Shown one piece after another: positions 8,273 through 17,143 of a stretch of DNA of 64,000 bases (position 1 is the stretch's first letter; the number at the start of each line of letters is the position of its first letter). The stretch comes from Streptomyces sp. DG1A-41. Its GTDB lineage: Bacteria > Actinomycetota > Actinomycetes > Streptomycetales > Streptomycetaceae. Under the pieces are notes generated by a model. It was given only the letters and a program-made list of their open reading frames with translations. It was not told where the DNA came from and searched no databases. Location: assembly GCF_037055355.1 (NCBI RefSeq), contig NZ_CP146350.1:8641001-8705000 (forward strand). Direction: 5' to 3'. The position numbers were made by a program, and so were the translations under genes.

Positions 8273-9298
8273 TCAGACCCTCATACGTCCACGCCCGGCC
8301 GCTTGCGCCCCGGGAAAGGCCCGCCGGTAGTCGCCGGGCGACACCCCGAGGTGCTTCAGGAAGTGGTGGCGGAGATTGTTGGCCGTGCCGAGGCCGCTCA
8401 GCTCCCCGACCTTCTCGATCGGCAGGTTGGTCGACTCCAGCAGGGAGCGGGCGCGACCGAGCCGCTGGTCGAGAAGCCACTGGAGAGGTGTCGTCCCGGT
8501 GACGGCCTGGAGCCGCCGGTAGAACGTACGCGGGCTCATCGCGGCCCGCCGCGCCAGGTCGGCCACGGTCAGCGGCCGGTCCAGACGGGCCCGAGCCCAT
8601 TCGAGGACGGGCGCCAGCCCCTCGTCGTCGCCGGCCGGCACGGGCAGCTCGATGAACTGCGCCTGCCCGCCCGGCCGATGGGCGGGCACCACCATGCGGC
8701 GCGCCAGCTGGTTGGCGACGTGCGCGCCGAGATCGCGCCGCACCAGGTGCAGACACAGGTCGAGACCGGCGGTCAGTCCCGCGCTGGTGAGCACGTCTCC
8801 GTCGTCCACGTACAGCACCGACGCGTCGACGTGCACCTTCGGGTAGCGCTCGGCCAGCTGGCCGGTGTGCATCCAGTGGGCGGTGGCGCGCCGTCCGTCG
8901 AGCAGGCCCGCCTCGGCGAGCGCGAAGGCACCGGTGCACAGGGAGACCATGCGGGCGCCCGCGTCATGAGCCCGGCGCAGGGCCTCGATCAGCTCCCGCG
9001 GCAGCGGCCTGCCCTCCTCGACACACGGGTCGGGCACCGAGGGCACGATGACCGTGTCGGCACCGACCAGGTCGTCCAGGCCGTACCGGGTGCGCAGGCT
9101 CAGGCCATGACCCTCCGCCGCGCCGTCCCCCTTCACCGGCCCGGCCCCGGTCCCGCACAGCCGCAGGTCGTACCAGGGATCGGCCAGATCGGGCTGCGGC
9201 TTGCCGAACACGGTGCACGGGATGCTCAGTTCGTACAGATCCCACGAGGGAACCCCGATCTCCTCGGTCACGACCACGGCGACAGAACCGGCACTCAT
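8273..9298 (-). CDS. GlxA family AraC-type regulator (DJ-1/PfpI plus HTH)
   Basis: A 341-residue two-domain regulator. Residues 5-190 form a DJ-1/PfpI (class I amidotransferase-like) domain with the elbow VSLCTGAFALAEAG, the cysteine position being kept. Residues about 225-330 are an AraC/XylS HTH with LTVADLARRAAMSPRTFYRRL and the second helix-turn-helix ending LGVSPGDYRRAF. GlxA-type proteins regulate detoxification, development and carbon or arginine metabolism in actinobacteria. The gene ends 2 bp from the convergent TetR gene and is divergent from the oxidoreductase at 9427, which is its most likely local target. Confidence 0.88.
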   Translation of the reverse strand: MSAGSVAVVVTEEIGVPSWDLYELSIPCTVFGKPQPDLADPWYDLRLCGTGAGPVKGDGAAEGHGLSLRTRYGLDDLVGADTVIVPSVPDPCVEEGRPLPRELIEALRRAHDAGARMVSLCTGAFALAEAGLLDGRRATAHWMHTGQLAERYPKVHVDASVLYVDDGDVLTSAGLTAGLDLCLHLVRRDLGAHVANQLARRMVVPAHRPGGQAQFIELPVPAGDDEGLAPVLEWARARLDRPLTVADLARRAAMSPRTFYRRLQAVTGTTPLQWLLDQRLGRARSLLESTNLPIEKVGELSGLGTANNLRHHFLKHLGVSPGDYRRAFPGAQAAGRGRMRV

Positions 9299-9426
9299 GC
9301 TCCGCAGCCTATGGCAGGAATTTGGTGGAGGCCGTCACCGCTGTCACTGTTCCCGATCTACATGCCCTGCGAACGTGTCCGTACGTGATCACACGTCACC
9401 TTTCAATGGGCTCAGAGGAGTTGGGC

Positions 9427-10320
9427 ATGAACGCAACCGCAGAACACCGGCCGGTCACCGTCGTCGGACTGGGCTCGATGGGGTCGGCCCTGGCCGCCAC
9501 GCTGCTGGACCGGGGCCACCCGACCACCGTCTGGAACCGTTCCCCGGACAAGGCCCGCTCCCTGGTCGACCGGGGCGCCCGCCTGGCCGGCACACCCCAG
9601 GAGGCGATCGCCGCCTCCCCCCTGACCATCGCCTGCGTGCTGGACTACGAGGCGCTGTACACCGTCCTCGACCCGGCCGCCGCCGAGCTGTCGGGCAGAA
9701 CCCTGGTCAACCTCACCTCCGGCTCTCCCGAGCAGGCCCACGAGGCCGTCAAGTGGGCCCACTCCCACGGGGCCGGCTACCTCGACGGCGCCATCATGAC
9801 CACCCCGCCCGGCGTCGGCGACCCCGCCATGATGTTCCTCTACAGCGGCTCCCGGGAGGTCTTCGAAGCCCACCGCTCCACCCTGGCGATTCTCGGCGAC
9901 CCGCTCCACCTGGGCACCGACCCCGGCCTCGCCTCCCTCTACGACGCCGCCCTGCTCGGACTGATGTGGTCCACCATGACCGGCTGGCTGCACGGCACCG
10001 CGCTGGTGGGCCCCGGGCGGACATCCGCCACCGCCTTCACCCCGGTGGCGATCCGCTGGCTGAGCACGGTGGCGGGCTTCCTCACCACGTACGCGCCCCA
10101 GGTGGACGCCGGCCGCTACCCGGGCGACGACGCCACCGTCGACGTGCAGATCGCGGCCATCGACCATCTCATCCACGCGGCCGCGGCCCGTGGCATCGAC
10201 AACGCGCTCCCTGAGCTCCTGAAGGCAGCCATGCAGAAGGCCAGCGCCGCCGGCCACGGACAGGACAGTTACGCCAGCCTGATCGAGGTCCTGAGGAATC
10301 CCGCCGCCGGCGAGGCCTGA
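9427..10320 (+). CDS. NAD(P)-dependent oxidoreductase, imine-reductase-like
   Basis: A 297-residue protein with an N-terminal Rossmann fold (VVGLGSMGSALA, residues 12-23; WNRSPDKA for NADP binding) and an all-helical C-terminal domain. The layout is that of the beta-hydroxyacid dehydrogenase superfamily. The C-terminal pattern (LYDAALLGLMW, later IAAIDHLIHAAAARGID and GHGQDSYASLIEVLR) matches what I know of imine reductases, where an Asp in the first helix replaces the usual lysine. Start ATG 9427 follows GAGGAG. The divergent GlxA-type regulator probably controls it. The natural substrate is unknown. Confidence 0.8.
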   Translation: MNATAEHRPVTVVGLGSMGSALAATLLDRGHPTTVWNRSPDKARSLVDRGARLAGTPQEAIAASPLTIACVLDYEALYTVLDPAAAELSGRTLVNLTSGSPEQAHEAVKWAHSHGAGYLDGAIMTTPPGVGDPAMMFLYSGSREVFEAHRSTLAILGDPLHLGTDPGLASLYDAALLGLMWSTMTGWLHGTALVGPGRTSATAFTPVAIRWLSTVAGFLTTYAPQVDAGRYPGDDATVDVQIAAIDHLIHAAAARGIDNALPELLKAAMQKASAAGHGQDSYASLIEVLRNPAAGEA

Positions 10321-10690
10321 CACCCGCTGGAGCGACACCAGCAGCGCGCCTCCCAACACCGCCGATCCCGAGTACGAAGGTGTTTTCTTCCTCCCTGATG
10401 TGACCGGTAGGGCGTGTCTGTGGATCAGCTTCCTGGTGACGGGTGCGTTGTGCGTCGGTCGTGGTCCTACCGGATTGTGTTGCCGTGAGCCTTCGGGAAC
10501 GCACGGACAGCCTCAACCAGCACTGGCGGCTGGTCTCCCACGCAGAGCGAGGCCACGACTTCTACCTGGTCTCGGTCGTGCACCCTCGCTGCGCCCTGGC
10601 CCTCGCCGACCACCTCCAGGGCAACGACCGCCTCAACACCCCGGCCATACCAGGGAAGTGCCTTGATCACGCCACCTTCTGCAACACCCT
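10321..10690. other. Intergenic stretch with an unassigned ORF fragment
   Basis: About 370 bases between the oxidoreductase and the convergent MBL gene. A plus-strand frame ending at 10694 contains TDSLNQHWRLVSHAERGHDFY, which reads like real protein but matches nothing I recognise and lacks a good start. It may be a decayed gene end. No terminator was resolved. Confidence 0.3.
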
Positions 10691-11719
10691 TTAGGCTCTC
10701 GTGGGTCGCATGGTGGCGTCGTACACCGTGCGGTAGTCCGGGACGACGACCCGCGTTGCCGGGGATACCTTTTCGACCTGCGCGACGAACGCGTCCAGAT
10801 CCATCACCGGGTCTCGTTCGGGAGAAGCGCTCAGGGGTACTTCGAAGTTGTCCCAGTGGACGGGCACGGCCACGCGAGGGTGGTCCAGCGCACGTAGCAG
10901 CCGGGGCACGTAGCGGTGTGTGGTGGTGCTGGAGGGCACGGCGATCATTGCGAGGTCGGGGCGCAGGCCCCGCACCGCCCGCTCGGCGAAGTCGCTGGCA
11001 CCCATGAGGAACGCCGACGGGCCGCTGTAACCGGCAGTCACCTGGAAGGCGAGGGTGTCGCCCTCCGGCAGGTCCGAGATGGTGCGCGGGGCAGTCGGGG
11101 GCGGGGCGTTCAGCGTGCCCGGGGCGAAGTAGGAGCACTTCTTGTTGCGGCTGTGCAGGCTCGGCACGACCTCGACGGTGATCCCGTCGAAGTCCAGTAC
11201 CTCGCCGCCCTTCACCACGGAGATCTGCGCCGGGTCGACGCCCAGCGCGACCAGCAGGTGGTACGTGGTCTCGGTGCCGACGACGCGTGCGCCGGTGGTC
11301 TTGGCGATGTGGGGTACGTCGGCGAGGTGGTCCCAATGGGAGTGGCTGACCAGGACGAGTCCGGGGCGGCCGATGTGCGCGTCCACGACCTCTGGCCGGG
11401 TCTGCAGCGGGGTCCGAGGGTCGAAGGTGCCTTCGTACAGGCCGGTGGTGAAGCGGGTGAGGTACGGATCGAAGAGTACGGTCCGGTCGCCGACGTCGAT
11501 GCGCCAGCCGGCGGTGCCGAGCCAGCGGAACGAGGTCGAACCGGCGGCTGAGCCGCTGCTCCGGCTGTCGTCCGCCTCCGCGGCTGACGCGGTGCCGGCC
11601 GTGGCCGGGATCAGCGGGGAGGCGGCACCGAGCGCGGCACCGCGCAGCACTGAACGACGGTTGAGCCTGCGGCCGGAGGACACATCTGATCTGTCCGTGA
11701 CATGTGTGTCGTGGGTCAT
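10691..11719 (-). CDS. Tat-exported MBL-fold metallo-hydrolase
   Basis: A 342-residue protein. A twin-arginine leader (RRLNRRSVLRG followed by a hydrophobic stretch ending ATAGTASAAEA) sends it out folded. The metal site of the metallo-beta-lactamase fold is SHSHWDH near residue 120; further ligands may lie in PSLHSRNK and PVHWDNF. The sequence resembles UlaG/L-ascorbate-6-phosphate lactonase-like hydrolases rather than true beta-lactamases. The substrate is unknown. It starts 84 bp upstream of the serine hydrolase gene end, on the same strand, without clear operon coupling. Confidence 0.82.
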   Translation of the reverse strand: MTHDTHVTDRSDVSSGRRLNRRSVLRGAALGAASPLIPATAGTASAAEADDSRSSGSAAGSTSFRWLGTAGWRIDVGDRTVLFDPYLTRFTTGLYEGTFDPRTPLQTRPEVVDAHIGRPGLVLVSHSHWDHLADVPHIAKTTGARVVGTETTYHLLVALGVDPAQISVVKGGEVLDFDGITVEVVPSLHSRNKKCSYFAPGTLNAPPPTAPRTISDLPEGDTLAFQVTAGYSGPSAFLMGASDFAERAVRGLRPDLAMIAVPSSTTTHRYVPRLLRALDHPRVAVPVHWDNFEVPLSASPERDPVMDLDAFVAQVEKVSPATRVVVPDYRTVYDATMRPTRA

Positions 11720-11802
11720 GAGGTCAGGAGATCAGGGCGTGAACGGCCGTGTCCAAGACCGGAGTCAGGCCCTGGTGATACACGAACGCATATGTGACCT
11801 GG

Positions 11803-12732
11803 TCACCGGCCGTCTCCGTGGCCGCGGAGGAAGCCGACCGCGATGCCGGCGGCCTTGCCTATGGCGGCGTCCACCGTCGTGCGGGAGGCGGCCAGGTCCT
11901 GGGTGCGGGCGAAGACGGCGATCGCGTAGTACTCGCCGTCGGGGTAGCGGACGACGCCCGCCTCCATGTGCAGCCCTGGCAGGGTTCCGGTCTTGGCCGC
12001 GATCGTGACGTCGTCCGGGAAGCCCGAGACCAGTCGGTGGCGGAAGACCTGGCGGCTCATCAGGTCCCGTACGAACGCGCAGGCTTCCGGCGGCCCGGCG
12101 GCATCGCTCCAGATGAGCTGGAGCAACCGGGTGATCTCGCGGGGTGTGCTCGCCGTGGTGTGGCGGGGGTCCAGCACGGCGAGTCGCCTCTTGCGGTCGT
12201 CCGGCAAGGCCGGGTAGCGCACGGCGAACTCCCGCTCGTCACGCGCCCCGACCTCCGCGAGCATCGACTCCAGCAGCTCTCGCGGTCCGCCCGCGATCCG
12301 GGTCCGTTCCAGGCCGAGTTCTTCCGCGAGCAGCCGTACGGTGTCCAGGCCCACGCGGGCCAGCAACAGGTCGGCCGCCGAGTTGTCGCTGACCGACATC
12401 GCGAAGTGGGCCAGGTCGCGCAGCGACAGCTCGACGTCATCCAGACAGCCGGCGGTCCCCCAGCCACCGAGCCGGTCTGCCGCGGTCACCCGCACCCTCT
12501 CCCGCGGGTCGAGCTGGCCGGCGACGACCTGCCGGGCGAACTCCAGCACCATCAGCACTTTGAAGATCGAGGCGATCACGACAGGATCGTCGGCACCCAC
12601 GGCCACCTCACGGGCACCCGGCTCCACTCCGGCCTCCCCGGCGACCGTCTTGCGCAAGCGAACGGGAATCGCGTGCAGCTGCCCTTCGGCCCCAGCCCTC
12701 GCGAAAACCTGCCGAATGCGCTCCTCTGTCAC
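11803..12732 (-). CDS. Class A beta-lactamase-fold serine hydrolase
   Basis: A 309-residue protein with the three catalytic motifs of the penicillin-recognising serine family: SIFK (55-58, nucleophile Ser55), SDN (115-117) and KTG (247-249). I find no signal peptide, so it may act in the cytoplasm, unlike secreted beta-lactamases. GTG 12732 is chosen because AAGGGGGAAGCA precedes it; the frame also opens at 12771. No Glu166 equivalent is obvious, so antibiotic hydrolysis should not be assumed. It is divergent from the LysR gene at 12834, which could regulate it in the style of AmpR/BlaA pairs. Confidence 0.82.
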   Translation of the reverse strand: MTEERIRQVFARAGAEGQLHAIPVRLRKTVAGEAGVEPGAREVAVGADDPVVIASIFKVLMVLEFARQVVAGQLDPRERVRVTAADRLGGWGTAGCLDDVELSLRDLAHFAMSVSDNSAADLLLARVGLDTVRLLAEELGLERTRIAGGPRELLESMLAEVGARDEREFAVRYPALPDDRKRRLAVLDPRHTTASTPREITRLLQLIWSDAAGPPEACAFVRDLMSRQVFRHRLVSGFPDDVTIAAKTGTLPGLHMEAGVVRYPDGEYYAIAVFARTQDLAASRTTVDAAIGKAAGIAVGFLRGHGDGR

Positions 12733-12833
12733 TGCTTCCCCCTTGCCATCGGTGCGTACTGATCCTCGCATCGCAGTCGGCCCACCAGCTGATCCATCCC
12801 GCTCGCAGCCGCCCTCACGTACGATCCTTGATC

Positions 12834-13742
12834 GTGGATCTCTTACGCCACCTGCGTCTGTTCGTCACCGTAGCCGACGAGCTGCACTTCAGCCGGGCAG
12901 CCGAGCGGCTGGGCATGGCGCAGCCGCCGCTCAGCCAGGCGATCCGCAAACTGGAAAAGGAGCTCGGTACAGAGCTGTTCGACCGCTCGCAGCGCGGCGT
13001 CCGCTTGAGCGCCGCCGGGGCGGCACTGCTGGAGGAGGCTCACGAACTCCTCGACCGGGAAGAGAGGCTGCGCACGCTGGCCCGCCGCGCCGCCGATGGC
13101 GGCCTCGGCACGCTCCGCGCGGGCGTACCGCCCGACACCACTGCCGCAGTGCTGTCCGCGCTGCTCTCTGCCTGCGCGGAGCACGCTCCGGAACTCTCCG
13201 TCGACCTGCAGGAGGTCACCACCGAGGAACAACTGCGGCTGCTCTCCTGCGGCGGGCTGGACGTCGGACTCGTGCACCACCCCGTCGACGCCACCGAACT
13301 GCAACTCGGCCCCGAAATCTCGCTGGACCTGGGAATCGTCCTGCCTCGCACGTCGCCGCTTGCCCGGCTGCCGGAGGTGCAGCTCGGCGAGCTCTCCGGC
13401 CACGACCTGGTGATCTTCCCCCGGGCACACGCACCCGGCTGGTACGACCGGATCCTCGACGTGTGCCGCAGCGAGGGCTTCGTCCCCGGCCGCCTGCGGC
13501 ACGCGTCCAACCCCGAGTTCCTGCTCGCCCTCGTGACGGCGGGGCACGGAGTCGCCTTCGACCAGGGGCCGGTGGCCCGCAAGGAACCCCGCGTCGCATG
13601 GCGGCCACTGGCCGACCGCCCTCTCACCCTGTGTATCAGTGGCGCCTGGCCAGGCCTGGCGAGCCCACCCGGCCGCAGGCCGTTTCGCGGAACTCGCGCG
13701 CGGCGTCCTGGCCCGCGACCACACCGCGCACATGCGGCGTGA
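12834..13742 (+). CDS. LysR family transcriptional regulator with frameshifted C-terminus
   Basis: Residues 1-60 form a LysR HTH (LRHLRLFVTVADELHFSRAA, then AQPPLSQAIRKLEKELG), followed by a substrate-binding domain to about residue 265. From SGAWPG the annotated frame gives an arginine- and proline-rich tail. Other frames carry GEPTRPQA and then FAELARGVLARDH ending at TAG 13798-13800, so one or two frameshifts lie near 13650-13690 and the intact gene would end at 13800. GTG 12834 is taken as start; TTG 12828 is two codons earlier. It is divergent from the serine hydrolase gene. Activity depends on whether the shift is real. Confidence 0.8.
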   Translation: MDLLRHLRLFVTVADELHFSRAAERLGMAQPPLSQAIRKLEKELGTELFDRSQRGVRLSAAGAALLEEAHELLDREERLRTLARRAADGGLGTLRAGVPPDTTAAVLSALLSACAEHAPELSVDLQEVTTEEQLRLLSCGGLDVGLVHHPVDATELQLGPEISLDLGIVLPRTSPLARLPEVQLGELSGHDLVIFPRAHAPGWYDRILDVCRSEGFVPGRLRHASNPEFLLALVTAGHGVAFDQGPVARKEPRVAWRPLADRPLTLCISGAWPGLASPPGRRPFRGTRARRPGPRPHRAHAA

Positions 13743-13799
13743 CGGCATCTCGGAGCAAGGGGACGAGCCCCCGCGCCCGTGGTCGGTGGTCTACGGCTA

Positions 13800-13836
13800 G
13801 TGCGGCTGCTGTCCGCTCCAGCAGGCGCAGCCGCAC
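13800..13836. terminator. Hairpin after the LysR gene
   Basis: GTGCGGCTGC (13800-13809) pairs perfectly with GCAGCCGCAC (13827-13836). It begins at the last base of the restored LysR stop codon, a natural place for a terminator. There is no T run, as is common in Streptomyces. Confidence 0.5.
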
Positions 13837-13974
13837 CGGAAGAGGAGGCGTGAGTGCCTCCTGGAACGAGTCCTACCGCCTCGCCCCCAAAGCCCTGGCC
13901 GAGTAGAGCGCGGCCAGTTGAGCGGCGCCGCATGACCGACCCCGGAGCCAGCGGGGTCGGCCAGCAGAGCGACA

Positions 13975-14571
13975 TCAGCCGTTGACCTCCCGCGCCACGC
14001 GCTCCAGTCGGCTTCGGTGGCCCTCCCACTCAGCCTGATCACCTGGTGGCATGTTGTCCTTGCCCTGCAAATACCCGACGGCTCCGTCGATGAGTTCTCG
14101 CACGATGTCGGCGTGGCCGGCGTGCCGCTGAGTATCGGAGATCACGCGCACCAGGATGTGGTGCAGCGTCACCTCTCGACGTTCTTCCGGCCACCACGGG
14201 ACGTGGCCGATCGCGTCAAGCGTGAGCGTCGCGATCGTGCTGTTGGAGTGCTCCCACGCGTCGCGATACAGCCCAACGATGTCTTCACGTGACTCGTCTG
14301 TCGTGGCCCACATGTCCGAGTTGGGTTCTGCCTCCTGCGTATACCACCAGGGCGGCGGCTCCTCGTCGAAGAACGGCCGCCCAAACGTGTCGCCGAAGTA
14401 CCCCAGCTCCACGCTGGCGACGTGTTTGACCAGCCCCAACAGGTTCGTACCAGTGGGGGTCAGGGGGCGGCGGATGTCGTATTCCGAGAGCCCATCGAGC
14501 TTCCATAAGAGCGCATCTCGCCCTTCTTGCAGATACCGGAGAAGGTCCGCTTTCGGGTTCGGTTCGATCAT
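13975..14571 (-). CDS. DinB-like family protein (DUF664 type), copy 1
   Basis: A 198-residue four-helix-bundle protein. It begins ADLLRYLQEGRDALLWKLDGLSEYDIRRPLTPTGTNLLGLVKHVASVELGYFG-like (shown only in part: KHVASVELGYFG near residue 51) and later has HAGHADIVRELIDG. These His positions are the metal ligands of DinB/mycothiol-dependent transferase-type proteins. Such proteins may use mycothiol as a cofactor, which fits actinobacteria. ATG 14571 (MIEPNPKAD) is chosen over 14595. A second DinB gene lies 0.5 kb away with a broken transposase between them. Function is unknown beyond the family. Confidence 0.82.
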   Translation of the reverse strand: MIEPNPKADLLRYLQEGRDALLWKLDGLSEYDIRRPLTPTGTNLLGLVKHVASVELGYFGDTFGRPFFDEEPPPWWYTQEAEPNSDMWATTDESREDIVGLYRDAWEHSNSTIATLTLDAIGHVPWWPEERREVTLHHILVRVISDTQRHAGHADIVRELIDGAVGYLQGKDNMPPGDQAEWEGHRSRLERVAREVNG

Positions 14572-14689
14572 GCCCGGCAGTCTTCCATCCGGCACTGACA
14601 GCCGGGCTCCACAGAACGACGAGGACGCAAAGGCCCGCCGAGCCGGTCAAAAGTCACCGACATTGATCTTGCCTGACGCCGCGAAACGG

Positions 14690-15090
14690 GTCGCGCTGGG
14701 CGGGGCACGGTCGGCCCGAGCGGCATCCCGCGACCTACCACCGCGCCCACTGGGTGCGCTACTTGCACGGCTACTCGGTCGGCGAAGACACCCTGTGGGG
14801 CGTCAACCGCAGGAAGAAGAGAGCCGCGAACACCCTGTCCGCCCGCAAGGGCGACACCATCAGGCGCTGGGCGAAGAAGAACCGGGTCCAACTGTGTTGC
14901 ACCCCTACCTGCGCGTCCTGGGCCACCCGCCGAGGCACACCTCGGGCCGTTGCGGCAGTCCACCGTCGCCAACTCCAACCACCGCAACCACACCGCACAG
15001 ACCCGCGCCCTGCATGTCTACCTGTCCTGGCGCAACACCAACCCACGCCATCCTGAAGAACCCGGCGAACCCAATCCGGTCACAGAACTA
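14690..15090 (+). pseudogene. Broken IS630-type transposase fragment
   Basis: Pieces of one transposase occur in two frames. One frame (14754 on) reads RYLHGYSVGEDTLWGVNRRKK, then LSARKGDTIRRWAKKNRVQLC. The frame then shifts near 14927 to AEAHLGPLRQSTVANSNH and LSWRNTNPRHPE. The order W-A-x-x-x-E-A-H, TVANSNH and W-R-N-x-N is the C-terminal DDE region of the IS630 family as I remember it from Streptomyces. About 30 residues, including the first part of the DN-LSAHKG motif, are missing after AANTL. No terminal inverted repeats were found. The remnant separates two DinB-like genes. Confidence 0.65.
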
Positions 15091-15597
15091 GCCGGCGTAG
15101 GGGCTGCCGCCCAGCCAGGTAGTGCCGTCGATCAGTTCGCGCGCCGCGTCCAAGTGGCCGCTGTGGCAGGCAACTTCGGTGAGCACGTGGATCAGGATGT
15201 GCCGCACGTCAGGCAGCCGCCAGGTCGGCCAGATCTCCACGGGCCAGGCGACGGGCTTCTGTTCGGGCGCAGCGGCGGCGAGCACACCGTCCGCACGCAC
15301 GATGGCCGCCCGGTAGTCGGCGAAGACCTCCTCGGCGCTCATCCCCTCCGGTACGTACCAGTGCGCCTCCGCGCCCGCCGCGAGCTGTCCGGCCACATCC
15401 GGCTCGCCCGCGATCACCCCGGGGAACCAGAAGCGTTCGACATCCAGGGTGAGGTGGCGCAGCAATGCCAGGCAGTTCCAGCCGCTGGGCAGCACCGCCC
15501 GTCGCAGATCCTCCTCCGAGAGCCCTTCGAGGATCCCGAGGACGTGTTCGCGCTGGCGGTCAAGGGCGCTCCTGAGGGCCTCGAGTTCGGCGTTCAC
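15088..15597 (-). CDS. DinB-like family protein, copy 2
   Basis: A 169-residue DinB-type four-helix protein with LLRHLTLDVERFWFPGV near residue 45 and HSGHLDAARELIDG near the end, matching copy 1 at 13975-14571 in motif placement. GTG 15597 overlaps the TGA of the upstream SRPBCC gene as GTGA (15594-15597), a clear sign of translational coupling; GTG 15609 is also possible. It therefore forms a two-gene operon with the SRPBCC gene. The product probably binds metal and a thiol cofactor. The substrate is unknown. Its stop lies within the edge of the transposase remnant. Confidence 0.82.
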   Translation of the reverse strand: MNAELEALRSALDRQREHVLGILEGLSEEDLRRAVLPSGWNCLALLRHLTLDVERFWFPGVIAGEPDVAGQLAAGAEAHWYVPEGMSAEEVFADYRAAIVRADGVLAAAAPEQKPVAWPVEIWPTWRLPDVRHILIHVLTEVACHSGHLDAARELIDGTTWLGGSPYAG

Positions 15598-16088
15598 CGG
15601 GCGGCGCACAGTTCAGCGAGGCGTTCCAGGGTGCTCGTCATCTGCGTCTGCCACCAGGCGCGCCCGCTGTCCACTTCCGCGCGTTTGTCCTCCGGCATGC
15701 GCGAACCGTCGAAGATCTCCGTCACGACCGTCGCCCCAGTCCCGTCCGGGAGCAGGTCGAAGATCCACCGGTGGCCCCACGCGGCCCCGGATGCGGTGGC
15801 GTCGGGGTGCCCGCGACCGGGCCTCGGCTCCCAGCCGATACGGCGGTCCGGCTCGTACTCGACGACGTGGTTGTTCATCTCGTAGTCGCCAAAGCGCGCG
15901 TAGTGCATCCGCATCACGAAGACGTCCCCGACGCCCGTGACCACGGCGCCGGAGACGCCACCGCGCAGCATCCCCGAGCCGTCGAGGTCCGGGTGCCGCC
16001 CGGGGTCGGCCAGGATCCTGAAGATGTTCCCCGCAGGGGCCTCGATGCGCCGGGACACCACCACGGGCTCGCCTGTCGTACTCGTCAT
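15594..16088 (-). CDS. SRPBCC (START/Bet v1-like) family protein
   Basis: A 164-residue ligand-binding fold: it begins VVVSRRIEAPAGNIFRILAD, the standard first strand and helix of polyketide cyclase/dehydrase-like SRPBCC proteins, and ends WWQTQMTSTLERLAEL, the long closing helix. The start ATG 16088 follows GGAGGCGCGCGG; ATG 16109 is upstream but without such a site. It is the first gene of a two-gene operon with the DinB gene. The ligand is unknown. Confidence 0.82.
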   Translation of the reverse strand: MTSTTGEPVVVSRRIEAPAGNIFRILADPGRHPDLDGSGMLRGGVSGAVVTGVGDVFVMRMHYARFGDYEMNNHVVEYEPDRRIGWEPRPGRGHPDATASGAAWGHRWIFDLLPDGTGATVVTEIFDGSRMPEDKRAEVDSGRAWWQTQMTSTLERLAELCAAR

Positions 16089-16457
16089 CCGCGCGCCTCC
16101 GTCAACCACAGAGCATGAGGTGGACTTTCCGCCTGGACGCTACACCGGGGGTATGACAACACCTGGCCGAGCAGGCTGGCTCGTGCCTCGCGCATACATG
16201 GAGCTGCTGGACGCCACGGTGCGTCGACGCACGATGCGGAGGACGGCACCTCAACGCCGATGTTGTCGGCCCGCTCCCGCCATGCCTCCGTCCGTCCCTG
16301 GAGAGATACGACCAGCACGTCGCCGAGCGCGGCCCTGCGGCCCGCCGACGTGGGTGAATCCGGGCACTCAGGGCTTCAAGATCATCCCGTGGCCCGTTTT
16401 GGGCTTGTCTCGGCGCCCCCCAACTCGACCGCAGGCCGCCGATGATGCACGAGTTCG
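16089..16457. other. Gene-poor stretch
   Basis: About 370 bases. Both strands have open frames (for example MELLDATVRRR from about 16200 on the plus strand) but none has a recognisable domain or a good ribosome binding site. It may be decayed sequence, in line with the neighbouring pseudogenes. Confidence 0.3.
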
Positions 16458-16979
16458 TCAGGCGGCATGGTGGATGACGAGCTTGAACTCGGCGAGGGTC
16501 ACAAGACGCGGGTTGGCGTCGTTGTGCGTGACTCGGAGCGCAACCGGGGTGCCCGGGTCGACGAACACGCCGTGGTTCTTGACGTAGTACTGGCCGCCGG
16601 GCGTCGGCGTGCGGTGCTCGGTCGCCGTGGTGTCGTTGGGATTGGGCGTCAGGCCCAGCGGGTCACGTACGTACTGGTCGCGCAGCTCGCTGTAGCCGCC
16701 CGTGCCGCTGGCGGCCTCCCACTGGATCATCGCGTGCAGGTGGCCCCAGCCGGCTTGGGACGGCCAGATCAGGCCGCTACGGTCGTCTGTCGCCCAGTCA
16801 CTCACCACGTAGCCGTCCGGCTGGACGGCCTGGTGCATCGCGAATCGGTCCGTCGACTCCGCCGCTCCGAAGGGGAAACGGACGATCTTGTACGCGGTCC
16901 CCGGCGCGATCAGCTGCGGCGTATCGACCTTGAGAGAGCAGACCTGAACTCCGGGCGCAGCGCCACCATCCGTAGCCAT
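16458..16979 (-). CDS. Hypothetical protein, 173 aa
   Basis: I do not recognise this protein. It is balanced in composition, without signal peptide or membrane helix. It has regularly spaced aromatic and glycine residues (AYKIVRFPFGAAES, WPSQAGWGHLHAMIQW, GGQYYVKNHGVFVDPGTPVAL, AEFKLVIHHAA), which suggests a beta-sandwich such as a binding or capsid-like fold. ATG 16979 has no strong ribosome binding site. It stands alone between decayed regions, which hints at horizontal origin. Codon use looks like normal Streptomyces. The function is open. Confidence 0.6.
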   Translation of the reverse strand: MATDGGAAPGVQVCSLKVDTPQLIAPGTAYKIVRFPFGAAESTDRFAMHQAVQPDGYVVSDWATDDRSGLIWPSQAGWGHLHAMIQWEAASGTGGYSELRDQYVRDPLGLTPNPNDTTATEHRTPTPGGQYYVKNHGVFVDPGTPVALRVTHNDANPRLVTLAEFKLVIHHAA

Positions 16980-17143
16980 GGTTCAGACACTGCCCGCCGC
17001 CGGACGACGCCATGCACACGCCGAAGTGCCGCGATGCGCCACGCGCCCACCTCTGACGCTGCCCACTGGCGGTCTGAGGCACGGCGTCTAGGTCGGCTTC
17101 TCGCCGGCCGACTGCCACGGACCGGAGCACGCCGAGACAAGGG

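Noticed and set aside
10443..10694. 83-codon plus-strand frame as a real gene
   Set aside because: Poor start and no recognisable family; kept only as an unassigned fragment.
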